Assembly: GCA_944322845.1 (NCBI GenBank)
Contig: CALUQE010000005.1
Coordinates: 56,394-120,393 of the forward strand
Length of the DNA: 64,000 nt
Source of the DNA: Candidatus Gastranaerophilales bacterium
GTDB taxonomy: Bacteria > Cyanobacteriota > Vampirovibrionia > Gastranaerophilales > Gastranaerophilaceae
Direction: 5' to 3'
The position numbers and the translations under genes are program-made. The notes under the pieces were generated by a model. The model was not told the DNA's origin. It made no database searches and saw only the letters and a program-made list of their open reading frames with translations. This document shows, piece after piece, positions 56,294 to 64,000 of the stretch. Every line of letters begins with the position of its first letter. Position 1 is the stretch's first letter.

Positions 56294-57044
56294 CAACAGA
56301 ATAAAATCTCAGGAAATCCAGATGGGTGATAACTACGTTCTGCCGATTGAGCAGACAAATGTTACACGCCAGCAGGCAAAAGTGCAAAAAATCATTGCAG
56401 AAACTGACGCTAAAGCACAACAAATAATCAAAAATGCAGAAAGTAAATCTCAGGTAGTGGTTCAGGCTGCAAACACCGAGGCAGAAAATATTATTGAAAA
56501 TGCCAAGAAAAAAGCCGAAAAAGAATATGAAGCAATAAAAAAACAGGCGTATGAAGAAGGGTTCAAAAAAGGAGAACAGGACGGGCTGTACAAATTCCAG
56601 AAGGATGCTTCTGAGGGCTTAAAATCTCTTGATACTCTTGCTGCCAGCTCTTTTGAACTTAAGAAAAATATTATTGACTCAGCATCGCGCGATATTGTCG
56701 ATTTAGTAATTACGATTGCGGATAAAGTCTGTCACAAAAAATTTGATGAAGAAGTTTTGCACGACATAACACTTGATGCTATTAAACAGCTAAATGACAA
56801 AGAAAATATCACAATTATTGTAAACCCTGCGCTTATTGATAATATCAATAATTTAGTTTCAAAGTTCAGGGAAGAGATTCCAAAACTTGGAACACTAAAG
56901 ATTTTGGAAGATAATTCTTTGTCAGCGGACGGTGTAATTGTAGAAACTCCGAACACAAGACTTGATTCGCGGGTCTCTGTCCAGATAGCGGAAATCGCGG
57001 AAAAAATGCTTACAGGTACAGACGATGGAATGGAACAAGAATAA
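56286..57044 (+). CDS. fliH: Flagellar assembly protein FliH
   Basis: 252 aa. Helical linker of the export ATPase. A long N-terminal coiled coil (residues 28-120) leads into the C-terminal half with DIVDLVITIADKVCHKKFDEE and later DGVIVETPNTRLDSRVSVQ. The start is TTG overlapping the fliG stop; an ATG at 56322 with AGGA upstream is the alternative. Overlaps fliI by 20 bp. Confidence 0.88.
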   Translation: MSSNRIKSQEIQMGDNYVLPIEQTNVTRQQAKVQKIIAETDAKAQQIIKNAESKSQVVVQAANTEAENIIENAKKKAEKEYEAIKKQAYEEGFKKGEQDGLYKFQKDASEGLKSLDTLAASSFELKKNIIDSASRDIVDLVITIADKVCHKKFDEEVLHDITLDAIKQLNDKENITIIVNPALIDNINNLVSKFREEIPKLGTLKILEDNSLSADGVIVETPNTRLDSRVSVQIAEIAEKMLTGTDDGMEQE

Positions 57045-58344
57045 ATATCTGGACATAATAAAAGAAACTCAAACGATTAAAGAAATCGGAAAAATAACGG
57101 AAATTATCGGACTTACGATAGAATCCGACGGACCGAAATCTTCTATCGGAGATTTGTGTTACATTTATAACAATTATAATGATACTCCGACTATGGCGGA
57201 AGTCGTGGGTTTTAAGAAAGATAAAATTCTCCTTATGCCTCTGGCGTCGCCTGACGGAATTCACCCCGGCGCACTTGTTGTTAATACAGGCGCTCCGATG
57301 AAAGTCGGAGTTGGGAATCAGCTTATCGGAAGGGTCTTAGACGGCCTCGGACGCACTATTGATACTCTTGGGGATATAAGGTTTAACGAGTTCCGCTCAA
57401 CGGCGGCTGAGGCAATAAACCCGCTAAAGAGAAAACGTATCTCGGAGCCGCTTTCTCTGGGTATAAAATCCGTTGACGGATTCATGACGGTAGGTAAAGG
57501 GCAGAGAATGGGTATTTTTGCCGGTTCAGGCGTCGGGAAAAGCACGACAATCGGTATGATGGCTAAAAATACTTACGCAGACTTAAACGTAATTGCACTG
57601 ATAGGCGAACGCGGCCGCGAGGTTAAAGAATTTATAGAAGAAATTCTGGGCGCAGAAGGTATGAAGCGTTCCATTGTAGTTGCGGCAACATCTGATCAGC
57701 CATCGTTAGTAAAAATTAAAGCTGCATTTGTCGCAACCTCGATTGCAGAATATTTCAGAGACAAAGGGCTGGACGTTCTTTTTATGCTGGACAGTATTAC
57801 CCGTATTGCAATGGCACAGAGGGAAGTCGGACTGGCAATCGGCGAGCCGCCTGCAACACGCGGCTATACCCCTTCCGTCTTTGCCCTTATGCCAAAACTT
57901 ATGGAAAGAGCCGGAACGAACGAATTCGGTACAATTACAGGATTATATACGGTACTCGTAGAGGGCGATGACTTTAACGAACCGATTTCCGATACCGCAA
58001 GAAGTATTCTTGACGGTCACATTATGCTATCAAGAGATTTGGCGCATAAAAACCACTATCCTGCAATCGATGTGCTGCAATCATTAAGCAGGGTAATGGG
58101 AGATGTCACTACAAAAGAGCACCGTGCGGCTGCGGGAAATTTAAGAAATTTGCTTGCAGTACACAGAAAAAATGAAGATTTAATCAACATAGGAGCTTAT
58201 GTTAAAGGCTCTGATCCTACTTGCGACAAAGCTATCTCAATGATGGATGACATTAATAACTTTCTCAAACAATCAACCGACGAGAAAGTTGAATACGAAA
58301 AAACAATCCAACAGCTTATTCAGCTTGGTAACACACAGCTATAA
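57025..58344 (+). CDS. fliI: Flagellum-specific ATP synthase FliI
   Basis: 439 aa. Export ATPase; P-loop GIFAGSGVGKSTTIG, Walker B LFMLDSITRIAMAQREVG and the typical GEPPATRGYTPSVFA. Powers substrate release for flagellar export at the membrane. Overlaps fliH by 20 bp. fliJ is not next to it: the following gene is on the other strand, so the operon ends here. Confidence 0.96.
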   Translation: MEWNKNKYLDIIKETQTIKEIGKITEIIGLTIESDGPKSSIGDLCYIYNNYNDTPTMAEVVGFKKDKILLMPLASPDGIHPGALVVNTGAPMKVGVGNQLIGRVLDGLGRTIDTLGDIRFNEFRSTAAEAINPLKRKRISEPLSLGIKSVDGFMTVGKGQRMGIFAGSGVGKSTTIGMMAKNTYADLNVIALIGERGREVKEFIEEILGAEGMKRSIVVAATSDQPSLVKIKAAFVATSIAEYFRDKGLDVLFMLDSITRIAMAQREVGLAIGEPPATRGYTPSVFALMPKLMERAGTNEFGTITGLYTVLVEGDDFNEPISDTARSILDGHIMLSRDLAHKNHYPAIDVLQSLSRVMGDVTTKEHRAAAGNLRNLLAVHRKNEDLINIGAYVKGSDPTCDKAISMMDDINNFLKQSTDEKVEYEKTIQQLIQLGNTQL

Positions 58345-58365
58345 AGTTTTGTTGTTATATTTTTC

Positions 58366-58929
58366 TTATTTTTTGCAGAATTGCTTTCTAAAAAGCTGGT
58401 TAAATTCTTTTTCAGAAAGATTATCTGCTATGGTATTGTCAATTTTATATAACTCGTTAATTTCTTTCCATATAGGCTTTATATTTTTATTCCACCACTT
58501 AAGGTAAATATTTGAATATTCTTCTCCCAATAAACCGTTAAATACTTTTTTGTTATCCGGATGAAGCAATTTTCTGAATAAATATTCCATAGGCCCTGTG
58601 CCGTCATCACTTCTGGATGGTTCTATATCCGTAATTTTACCTCTATTTGTTTCTAACACACCGCGAGCATTGAACAATTCCCCTTTACGATATACCACTT
58701 TTGTTTCAATAACTTCCTCAGAAGGATGATTTTCAAAAGCTTTACATATCTTGGAAAATAAACTTATATTACGGTTTGATGAAAAGCAGCCTCTTGGAGC
58801 ATCTTTGCAACGCTCTAAGTAGTCACAATACTCTGCTATTCCTGATGATTTCAAATTAATTTTTGCTTTAAAAGCAGGTAACTTTGTTTGTGCAATTTGA
58901 GAGCCGTTTTCAATTCTGCATACATGCAT
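58366..58929 (-). CDS. Lineage-specific protein of unknown function
   Basis: 187 aa. The second ATG (58929) is used because AAGGAG is 8 nt before it and only 2 nt before the first. Starts MHVCRIENGSQIAQTKLPAFKAKIN, with a possible AFKAK variant of the N-terminal motif. Mixed helical, no membrane segment, five Cys. Ends 21 bp from the fliI stop, tail to tail. No family recognised. Confidence 0.65.
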   Translation of the reverse strand: MHVCRIENGSQIAQTKLPAFKAKINLKSSGIAEYCDYLERCKDAPRGCFSSNRNISLFSKICKAFENHPSEEVIETKVVYRKGELFNARGVLETNRGKITDIEPSRSDDGTGPMEYLFRKLLHPDNKKVFNGLLGEEYSNIYLKWWNKNIKPIWKEINELYKIDNTIADNLSEKEFNQLFRKQFCKK

Positions 58930-59037
58930 ATACATTACTCCTTTTCTTTTAATATAGCATAAATAAAGAGACTGCTAATTTAATTCTTAGAGTTTTTAAT
59001 ATATCATTTATTTTGACAGACTTTTGAGAAAGTGTTA

Positions 59038-59844
59038 ATGAAGGTAAATAGAATAAAAACTAACGATTTAGCTTACAAAAAGTTATTGCAAAAGGGCTTG
59101 CAAGACAATTTTGGCATTTCGTGCAAACAGGAGGATTTAAATGCAATTGCAGGACCGTTTGAATTAAAGCAAATCATTAACCGATTAAAACCGGAACACT
59201 ATCAAGTAGGAGATAAACTCAGAGCTAATTTTCATCTGCATACGATTGCATCTGACGGCAGACTAACTCCTAAGGAATTTTTAGAACAGTGCATCAGTTA
59301 CGCAAACAGTATTTTTAAGTCAGGAAAAGCAAATGATGGTCTGCCTGCATTTTCTGCTGCGATTACTGATCATAACAGAGTAAAAAGCTCACAGGAAGTA
59401 ATTGCACTCATATCTCAAGATCCTGACAAGTATAAAAATTTCAAATTCGTTGCCGGTTGTGAATTTTTGCTGCACGGCTATAAAGAACCACATCCGGCAT
59501 TTGAGGCTGTTGGTTTGGGATTTAACCCTTTTGACAAAGCTCTTGAGGCAATGATGAAAGGGGTTGCATCAAACAATCAGGTCTCAGATATTCCAAAAAT
59601 CAAAAATGCAGGCGGAATTTTATCCTGGGCTCACCCTATAATTACCCCGGATAAAATCAATGATGATTTTTTTAAGTTTTTAAAAATACACGGTATTGAC
59701 GGAGTAGAAGGAAATTACCAGTATAACAGATGGGATAAAGAATATATCAATTCTATAAAACCAATGTTGGAAAAACTTATCAAAAAATTCAAAATGTTTG
59801 TAACCGGAGGAACGGACTGTCATACAAAAACCTTGTTCCAATAG
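59038..59844 (+). CDS. PHP-domain protein, possibly truncated
   Basis: 268 aa. ANFHLHTIASDGRLTPKEF, AITDHNRVKSS, FVAGCEFLLHG, LSWAHPIITPDKI and VTGGTDCHTK contain the PHP metal ligands. The gene stops six codons after TDCH, earlier than the usual 10-30 residue tail, so either the family member is short or the end is lost. Residues 1-55 are a helical extension with Lys-rich text. Alternative start GTG at 59032. Probably a phosphoesterase; no partner gene visible. Confidence 0.75.
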   Translation: MKVNRIKTNDLAYKKLLQKGLQDNFGISCKQEDLNAIAGPFELKQIINRLKPEHYQVGDKLRANFHLHTIASDGRLTPKEFLEQCISYANSIFKSGKANDGLPAFSAAITDHNRVKSSQEVIALISQDPDKYKNFKFVAGCEFLLHGYKEPHPAFEAVGLGFNPFDKALEAMMKGVASNNQVSDIPKIKNAGGILSWAHPIITPDKINDDFFKFLKIHGIDGVEGNYQYNRWDKEYINSIKPMLEKLIKKFKMFVTGGTDCHTKTLFQ

Positions 59845-59853
59845 AATGTAGGA

Positions 59854-59877
59854 TGTGGTAAATTTTAATTTACCACA
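59854..59877. terminator. Hairpin after the PHP gene
   Basis: TGTGGTAAATT pairs with AATTTACCACA around TT, ten bp past the stop; the T-run is weak. A second hairpin (GGTAATC/GATTACC, near 59900-59920) overlaps the end of the next gene on the minus strand. Confidence 0.6.
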
Positions 59878-59918
59878 TTAATAAAATTATTGTTTCGGTA
59901 ATCTCTGATTACCAAAAC

Positions 59919-60275
59919 CTACAGACTATATAGTTCTAACATGAAAAAAAGCATTATATATGAGTAAAATAGAAATAAAATTATTGTAACTAGGTATACA
60001 AACAATCGAAAGATTTTTGATTTTATCACTGCACAAGTTTTTTTTATTTTACCTAATTTAGAAAGAATATATTCTAACACAATTGTAAATATATTTATGA
60101 TTATAACTATAGGAAGAATGTATACTATATATTTAATAATAGCGTCGCTATAAACTATAGAACCTCCCAATATAGAATTTATCCAGTAAGGCACTAGTAT
60201 AAGTGATGCACTTATTAATATCAAACAAATGAAACAGTTAACACTAAAGTATTTATGGAAACAAGGAATTTTCAT
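59919..60275 (-). CDS. Small integral membrane protein next to the toxin-like gene
   Basis: 118 aa from the ATG at 60275. Three hydrophobic helices: residues 9-29, 40-62 and 90-113. No known family, no Shine-Dalgarno. A TATAAT lies six nt before the ATG and a TAGACA 18 bp further, reaching into the start of the divergent gene at 60305. Could be an immunity-like partner of that gene, but divergent orientation makes this only a guess. Confidence 0.6.
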   Translation of the reverse strand: MKIPCFHKYFSVNCFICLILISASLILVPYWINSILGGSIVYSDAIIKYIVYILPIVIIINIFTIVLEYILSKLGKIKKTCAVIKSKIFRLFVYLVTIILFLFYSYIMLFFMLELYSL

Positions 60276-60281
60276 AAAGCA

Positions 60282-60311
60282 ATTATAAGACAATAGGAGG
60301 AAAAATGTCTA
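60282..60311 (-). promoter_or_regulatory. Promoter predicting a leaderless mRNA for the small membrane protein
   Basis: TAGACA, an 18-bp spacer and TATAAT (60282-60287) on the minus strand, six nt before the ATG at 60275. The -35 (60306-60311) overlaps the start codon of the divergent gene. Confidence 0.6.
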
Positions 60312-61012
60312 TTAAAAAAGCAACAACAAATACAATCAATAAGGTATTAAAACCTAAACGGGATGAAATTAATCAAAAGACATTAGATGCAACATATAAA
60401 GCCCAAAAGAAATATGGTTTTGAAATAGGAACTGGACAGCATGCAACCTGGAATAATGAAGCGGATGCTTTTAAACATGCATATATGCAATGGTATATGA
60501 CTTGGCACTATGGAGAAACAATTGCTGAGAAAGCTGGTAATTATCATGAATGGGAAGTTCCTGAAACTATATCTGGCGAAACAAATATGGACAAATGGAA
60601 CAATCAAATAGGTCGCGAAATAGCCTTAGAAATGCTTAAAATCAAAAAGAAAAAAGATTGGGATATTTTGGGTGAAGAATATTACGAGGAGTATGCCGCA
60701 AAAGTTATTTATGACAAAATGCAAAATGGCGAATTAATTACTCATCCGAGTGACCCGCGAAGAGTTAAAAATATTGATAAAGAACGTATAAATCCCAAAC
60801 ATCGAGTGTTTACAGAAGACGAAGTTAAGCGTATGGGTGAAAATATTCCAGATTATGTAAGACATAATTATATAAATGATTTGCTTGACGGAAAAGGTAG
60901 GCCAACCGTTGAAAACTTAAACAAAAGAGTAAACAATAATGAGCTGATTTATGTTGATAGTTATACAAAAACGGATGGTACAAAAGTTAGTGGATATTAT
61001 AGAAGAAAATAA
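60305..61012 (+). CDS. Toxin-like domain protein with ADAFKHAY...HE...NNQIGR signature
   Basis: 235 aa. Residues 50-100 read NEADAFKHAYMQWYMTW..., NYHEWEVPE and MDKWNNQIGREIALEM. A His/Asp/Glu/Asn pattern of this kind is one I recall from a domain often found at the C-terminus of polymorphic toxins and secreted proteins (DUF6973-like); the exact family needs a profile search. No signal peptide. AGGAGG precedes the ATG. The last 40 residues are hydrophilic. Function unknown; a hydrolase is possible because of the conserved His and Glu. Confidence 0.6.
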   Translation: MSIKKATTNTINKVLKPKRDEINQKTLDATYKAQKKYGFEIGTGQHATWNNEADAFKHAYMQWYMTWHYGETIAEKAGNYHEWEVPETISGETNMDKWNNQIGREIALEMLKIKKKKDWDILGEEYYEEYAAKVIYDKMQNGELITHPSDPRRVKNIDKERINPKHRVFTEDEVKRMGENIPDYVRHNYINDLLDGKGRPTVENLNKRVNNNELIYVDSYTKTDGTKVSGYYRRK

Positions 61013-61018
61013 AACACA

Positions 61019-61054
61019 AACAACAATGACTAATTAAAATTAGTCATTGTTGTT
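61019..61054 (+). terminator. Terminator after the toxin-like gene
   Basis: 17-bp perfect stem (AACAACAATGACTAATT and its complement) with a tiny loop, then TTTT. Confidence 0.85.
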
Positions 61055-61098
61055 TTGAAATAAAAATCTTTAAATTCTTATGAAAAACTCCCAAGAAT

Positions 61099-61317
61099 GT
61101 AGGTTTCGTCAATTGGGCATACTTGCCCAACGATAAATTTGGACATCAATTGAATTTTGGAATTCCTGTAATTTGAGTAAATTTCAGGCTTATTTAAAAA
61201 TATTCTTTGTAATTTTATGTCCGAATAAAGTCGGGTTTCGTCTAGTGTAAGAATACAATATTGAGCAGTTTTCGACGGCTAATATTTAGTGTTGTTGGGC
61301 AAGTATGCCCAACCTAC
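61099..61317. mobile_element. Possible MITE-like element with palindromic inverted ends
   Basis: The left end, GTAGGTT (61099-61105) plus TTGGGCATACTTGCCCAA (61113-61130), matches the inverse of the right end GTTGGGCAAGTATGCCCAAC followed by CTAC (61294-61317). The 160-bp interior is AT-rich without a reading frame. The phrase GGTTTCGTC occurs twice (61102 and about 61233). Resembles a non-autonomous mobile element, or two copies of one hairpin repeat in opposite orientation. Confidence 0.5.
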
Positions 61318-61417
61318 TTTTTATTATTAGTGTAGCAAAACCAGACATTAAAGTACATTATACATTAGGGTTTTGGTTAAAACAAAAGCAGAGGTGTACC
61401 CTGCTTTAATTTTAACA

Positions 61418-61547
61418 ATAAAAAACTCCCCACACTGTACGACATTGGAACTTTTTGTTCAAACTTTGTATGAAGAGATAATCAATTACTTTAAAGAACA
61501 AGCGGTTGACTTTTGTAATCAACCGCTTTTCTAATAAAATTTTAAAT
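61418..61547. repeat. 3'-flank repeat, copy 1 (with terminator hairpin)
   Basis: About 130 bp nearly identical to 63123-63253: ATAAAAAACTCCCCACACTG at the left end, then GGAACTTTTTGTTC and a hairpin AGCGGTTGA/TCAACCGCT (61501-61527). Each copy lies just past the stop of a GH108 gene on the minus strand and would end its mRNA. Confidence 0.9.
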
Positions 61548-61575
61548 CTAAAAACATCCTCAGATTAACTCTAAA

Positions 61576-62349
61576 TTAGATGTATCTCTGCAATAACTCA
61601 TCTAATTCCCATGGGGCTAAATCCTTAAGAGAGCGTTTAAAATATGGTTCACCGTTACGTGCAATATTATAGCCATTTTGGGATTTATAATCAGGACTGA
61701 AATTATCCATTGATAAGTTTTTAATATGACCTCTTTCAATAGCTTTGTTACGATTATATTGGTATTTATTTTTTTTAGCCTCTCTATCCGGAATATCTCC
61801 AACGGGTTGTAAGTTACCTTTATAACCTTCATCAAATGGAGTAATTTCATTATAATATGGTGGAGTATAAAATCCGTCCTGAATCATTTTATTAGCATTA
61901 TTTTCTAAATTTTTAAGCCTATTCGTCCATCCTTCATGCCATTTTCTCTGACTAGGGTTATGTTTAACAATATCATCAAAATATTTTTGACGATTATCAA
62001 GCATTTCATAGAAATTTTCATTACTTTGTTTAAACACTCTTTTTGCTTCTGTAGGACCTGATGTAACCGCCATATCAAATAATGCCATTGCATCTCTAGG
62101 GTCAGTATATTTATCAGCACCTGATTCTTTCCAGTACATATTGTAATAAATATTTTTAGCCTCTTCTTTTGTTAAACCGTTTTTTACAGATGCTAATGGT
62201 AGATTATTCATTTTACGCCAAGCATCGAATGTATCTTGAGTCACTCCATAGTTAGTTGCACCTCTTTTATCATCGGAATCATTATTATATCCCCCTTCCA
62301 ATCCAAATAACAATTCTACGATTTTTTCAAAATTTTTGTCATTGTTCAC
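61576..62349 (-). CDS. GH108-type N-acetylmuramidase
   Basis: 257 aa from a GTG with AAAGGAG seven nt upstream (the TTG at 62379 is less likely). Residues 8-110 are the GH108 lysozyme-like fold: LFGLEGGYNNDSDDKRGATNYGVTQ contains the catalytic Glu in EGGY, then NIYYNMYWKESGADKY and MALFDMAVTSGP. Cleaves the MurNAc-GlcNAc bond of peptidoglycan. About 145 extra residues follow, ending in a short acidic tail (WELDELLQRYI) also present in the second copy. No signal peptide, so export would need a holin or other route. Confidence 0.85.
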   Translation of the reverse strand: MNNDKNFEKIVELLFGLEGGYNNDSDDKRGATNYGVTQDTFDAWRKMNNLPLASVKNGLTKEEAKNIYYNMYWKESGADKYTDPRDAMALFDMAVTSGPTEAKRVFKQSNENFYEMLDNRQKYFDDIVKHNPSQRKWHEGWTNRLKNLENNANKMIQDGFYTPPYYNEITPFDEGYKGNLQPVGDIPDREAKKNKYQYNRNKAIERGHIKNLSMDNFSPDYKSQNGYNIARNGEPYFKRSLKDLAPWELDELLQRYI

Positions 62350-62372
62350 TATTTTTCTCCTTTCCTTATGAA

Positions 62373-62402
62373 TTGACAAATTCTCATAAAATTCGATATT
62401 AT
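62373..62402 (+). promoter_or_regulatory. Promoter predicting a leaderless mRNA for the LprI-like gene
   Basis: TTGACA (62373-62378), an 18-bp spacer and TATTAT (62397-62402), six nt before the ATG at 62409. No Shine-Dalgarno. The best example of the leaderless set. Confidence 0.75.
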
Positions 62403-62408
62403 GAATTT

Positions 62409-63110
62409 ATGAGAAAAATATATTTATTTTTATTAACTTTTTTTATTTCCACTGCAGTTGCATTTGCAAACCTTGAAACAATAGAACAGAATATGCATGA
62501 ATGCTTAAAAGGCTTGAGCGATAATATTCCTATGGCAGATTGTGCAATCAAGGCTTCTTCTGAGACGGAAAAAGAAATTAACAATATTCTTCCTAAACTA
62601 CAAGATATAAATAACAATCAAGAGTTATGGAAATTATACAAAAACTCTACAGAAAGCTCTGTTAACTCTCTGTTACAAAGTTCTCTCGGTACAATGTATT
62701 ATTTATTCTCAAAAAATAATACCTACGGAATGAATTACAACCGGCTTTTGGTTTTAAACAATCTCAATAAGTCTATTCCTTATAAACAAGAAAGCTTTTT
62801 ATCAGACAGGCTTGAAAATTGTTTATCAAAATCTTCAACCGATATAGAGAAAGAAAAATGTTATATTAAAGAAACAGAATGGTTTAATAATCAAATAGAA
62901 AATGATTTAAAAACATTACAGCCTTTGCTTTCCAAAGAAGATTACAATAAGCTTAAAAATAATCAAGCTGCTTGGATAAGCTATAAAAATGATACGGAAA
63001 AAATGTTAAACAATAAGGTTTCCAATTTAATAAAAGCTCAAATAATGAAAAATATTTATGCAGAAAGAAGCGGGCAATTACTTGATTTAAAAGTTCTTTA
63101 TGGCATTTGA
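62409..63110 (+). CDS. Secreted LprI-like protein (two DUF1311-type repeats)
   Basis: 233 aa from the ATG at 62409, which begins a signal peptide (MRKIYLFLLTFFISTAVAFA). Two repeats, residues 28-130 and about 140-225, each carry a Cys pair and a helical core (MHECLKGLSDNIPMADC... and LENCLSKSSTDIEKEKC...), with KNNQAAWISYKNDTEKML typical of the LprI N-terminal family, whose founding member inhibits lysozyme. It lies between two muramidase genes on the opposite strand. Periplasmic protection from muramidase is a fair hypothesis. Confidence 0.75.
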   Translation: MRKIYLFLLTFFISTAVAFANLETIEQNMHECLKGLSDNIPMADCAIKASSETEKEINNILPKLQDINNNQELWKLYKNSTESSVNSLLQSSLGTMYYLFSKNNTYGMNYNRLLVLNNLNKSIPYKQESFLSDRLENCLSKSSTDIEKEKCYIKETEWFNNQIENDLKTLQPLLSKEDYNKLKNNQAAWISYKNDTEKMLNNKVSNLIKAQIMKNIYAERSGQLLDLKVLYGI

Positions 63111-63122
63111 TTTAAATAAGCG

Positions 63123-63253
63123 ATAAAAAACTCCCCACACTGTACAACATTGGAACTTTTTGTTCAAACTTTGTATGAAGAGATAATCAATTACTTTAAA
63201 GAAAAAGCGGTTGACTTTTGTAATCAACCGCTTTTTTCAATAAAAGTTTAAAT
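63123..63253. repeat. 3'-flank repeat, copy 2 (with terminator hairpin)
   Basis: Near-identical to 61418-61547. Hairpin AGCGGTTGA/TCAACCGCT at 63206-63232 with T-rich ends in both directions, so it can end the LprI-like mRNA and the second GH108 mRNA. The right end overlaps the stop codon of the second muramidase gene. Confidence 0.9.
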
Positions 63254-64000
63254 TAACTCTTCCAATAATTCATCTATTTCTTCCGGTGTCAACTGTTCGA
63301 AGCGAAGTCCCTTTAATCTTTCAGATGCTTTTTGTGGTCCCATATGTACTGTTGGTATTATTTCTTGTTTAATATTATTAATATTTGCCGCATTCCCAGT
63401 CGGATGTCCTAATCTATATAAAGCTTGATCAGTTAGTGTTGGTAAATTGTCAAAAATTTCCTGTTTACTCATATTTTTCAGGTCATCCCTGTTATAATAA
63501 TTCATAACATTGCCGTTCTGATCAACATCCATTTCAATACCAAGTCTAAAAGGTTTAGCTTTTTTAGAAGGAAGGGTTTCTTGTGCATAATTTTTTGCAT
63601 GAGTAACTCTATTATTCCAACCATTGAGATAACGTCTTTGGTTCGATTTAGCATCTGCATACGATTGATATTTGTCTCGGCGTAATTTTTCAAAAGTATC
63701 TAAATTCCCACCGCTTTGTCTTAATAAATCTTTAGCAACACCAACTCCCATATTAACTGCGGTATCAAAAGTGTATAATCCAAGTTGCGGATTTTCCAGT
63801 TGATCAGCCCCAGAAGCTTTATAATAGTTATTATAGTATATATCACGAACTTCGTCATCGGTAATATTTTTGACACTTTGAGGTTTGAGTCCTTTAGAAC
63901 GACGATATGCATCATATGTTCCATGTGTAATCCCCTTGTTTGTCTCTCCGCCTAAATCTGTAGGACTATTAGAATATCCCCCTTCACGTTGTAATATAAA
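63248..64000 (-). CDS. GH108-type N-acetylmuramidase, second copy (5' end outside the window)
   Basis: The frame stays open to the last base of the window, so the start lies beyond it. Visible residues begin LQREGGYSNSPTDLGGETNKG, with the catalytic Glu in EGGY, then IYYNNYYKASGADQL and YTFDTAVNMGV, colinear with the copy at 61576-62349. The C-terminal part has diverged strongly, but the acidic end (TPEEIDELLEELI) is retained. An internal ATG (63751) is not the start because the catalytic region lies upstream of it. Confidence 0.85.
   Translation of the reverse strand, partial: FILQREGGYSNSPTDLGGETNKGITHGTYDAYRRSKGLKPQSVKNITDDEVRDIYYNNYYKASGADQLENPQLGLYTFDTAVNMGVGVAKDLLRQSGGNLDTFEKLRRDKYQSYADAKSNQRRYLNGWNNRVTHAKNYAQETLPSKKAKPFRLGIEMDVDQNGNVMNYYNRDDLKNMSKQEIFDNLPTLTDQALYRLGHPTGNAANINNIKQEIIPTVHMGPQKASERLKGLRFEQLTPEEIDELLEELI

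Overview
The window is AT-rich bacterial chromosome, densely packed and dominated by housekeeping genes. The mix suggests a flagellated, fermentative, Gram-negative-type anaerobe: reverse-type rubrerythrin, TolC/EmrA export, GyrB with the Gram-negative-type insert, FASII genes, FliFGHI, an orphan 2-hydroxyacyl-CoA dehydratase activator homologue, and GH57/GT5-like alpha-glucan enzymes. Several lineage-specific proteins begin with a short motif ending in NFxG/FKG (for example INTNTNFKG). My best guess is the non-photosynthetic Cyanobacteria sister group (Vampirovibrionia/Melainabacteria, order Gastranaerophilales). That is an inference from recalled patterns; no marker gene was compared.

Layout. 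1-5.5 kb (minus): a lipid/ribosome operon (81-aa protein, yceD, rpmF, plsX, fabH, small membrane protein, fabD, small membrane protein). 5.6-11.3 kb: tsaC, an EF-hand protein, alaS, and a 500-aa membrane protein preceded by a candidate attenuator RNA. 11.4-12.0 kb and 23.8-24.65 kb: two inversely oriented arrays of a roughly 370-bp mosaic, hairpin-rich repeat. 12.1-18.4 kb: a GT5-like glycosyltransferase and a GH57 enzyme on either side of groESL. 18.4-23.7 kb: histidine kinase, response regulator, degenerate PilB/GspE-like ATPase and a lineage-specific membrane protein. 24.7-31.7 kb: GT2 transferase, YdjC deacetylase, a membrane-anchored PLD protein, and a tolC/marR/emrA export locus with a palindromic operator and three exact-period 99-bp hairpin repeats. 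31.7-36.7 kb: pABA synthesis genes, rubrerythrin, and two N-terminal-motif proteins. 36.7-45.9 kb: DJ-1 protein, mnmE, murF, PHP phosphoesterase, lepA, efp, accB, accC, tRNA-Gly. 46-52.4 kb (minus): AsmA-like protein, gyrB, Crp-type regulator. 52.5-58.3 kb: HgdC-like ATPase and fliFGHI. 58.4-64 kb: accessory region with a PHP protein, a toxin-like protein, two GH108 muramidases with duplicated 3' flanks, and an LprI-like secreted protein between them.

The strongest cross-cutting signal is in the start sites. About ten genes have no Shine-Dalgarno sequence but carry a sigma70-like -10 hexamer (several with a -35 at 17-18 bp) only 6-11 nt before the ATG, which predicts leaderless mRNAs. Most other genes have clear AGGAG-type sites. 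Other strong candidates are the attenuator-like leader near 11.1-11.25 kb, the 99-bp hairpin array after emrA, the mosaic repeats, the hairpin that hides the Shine-Dalgarno of the DJ-1 gene, and the muramidase/LprI/toxin-like cluster at the right end.
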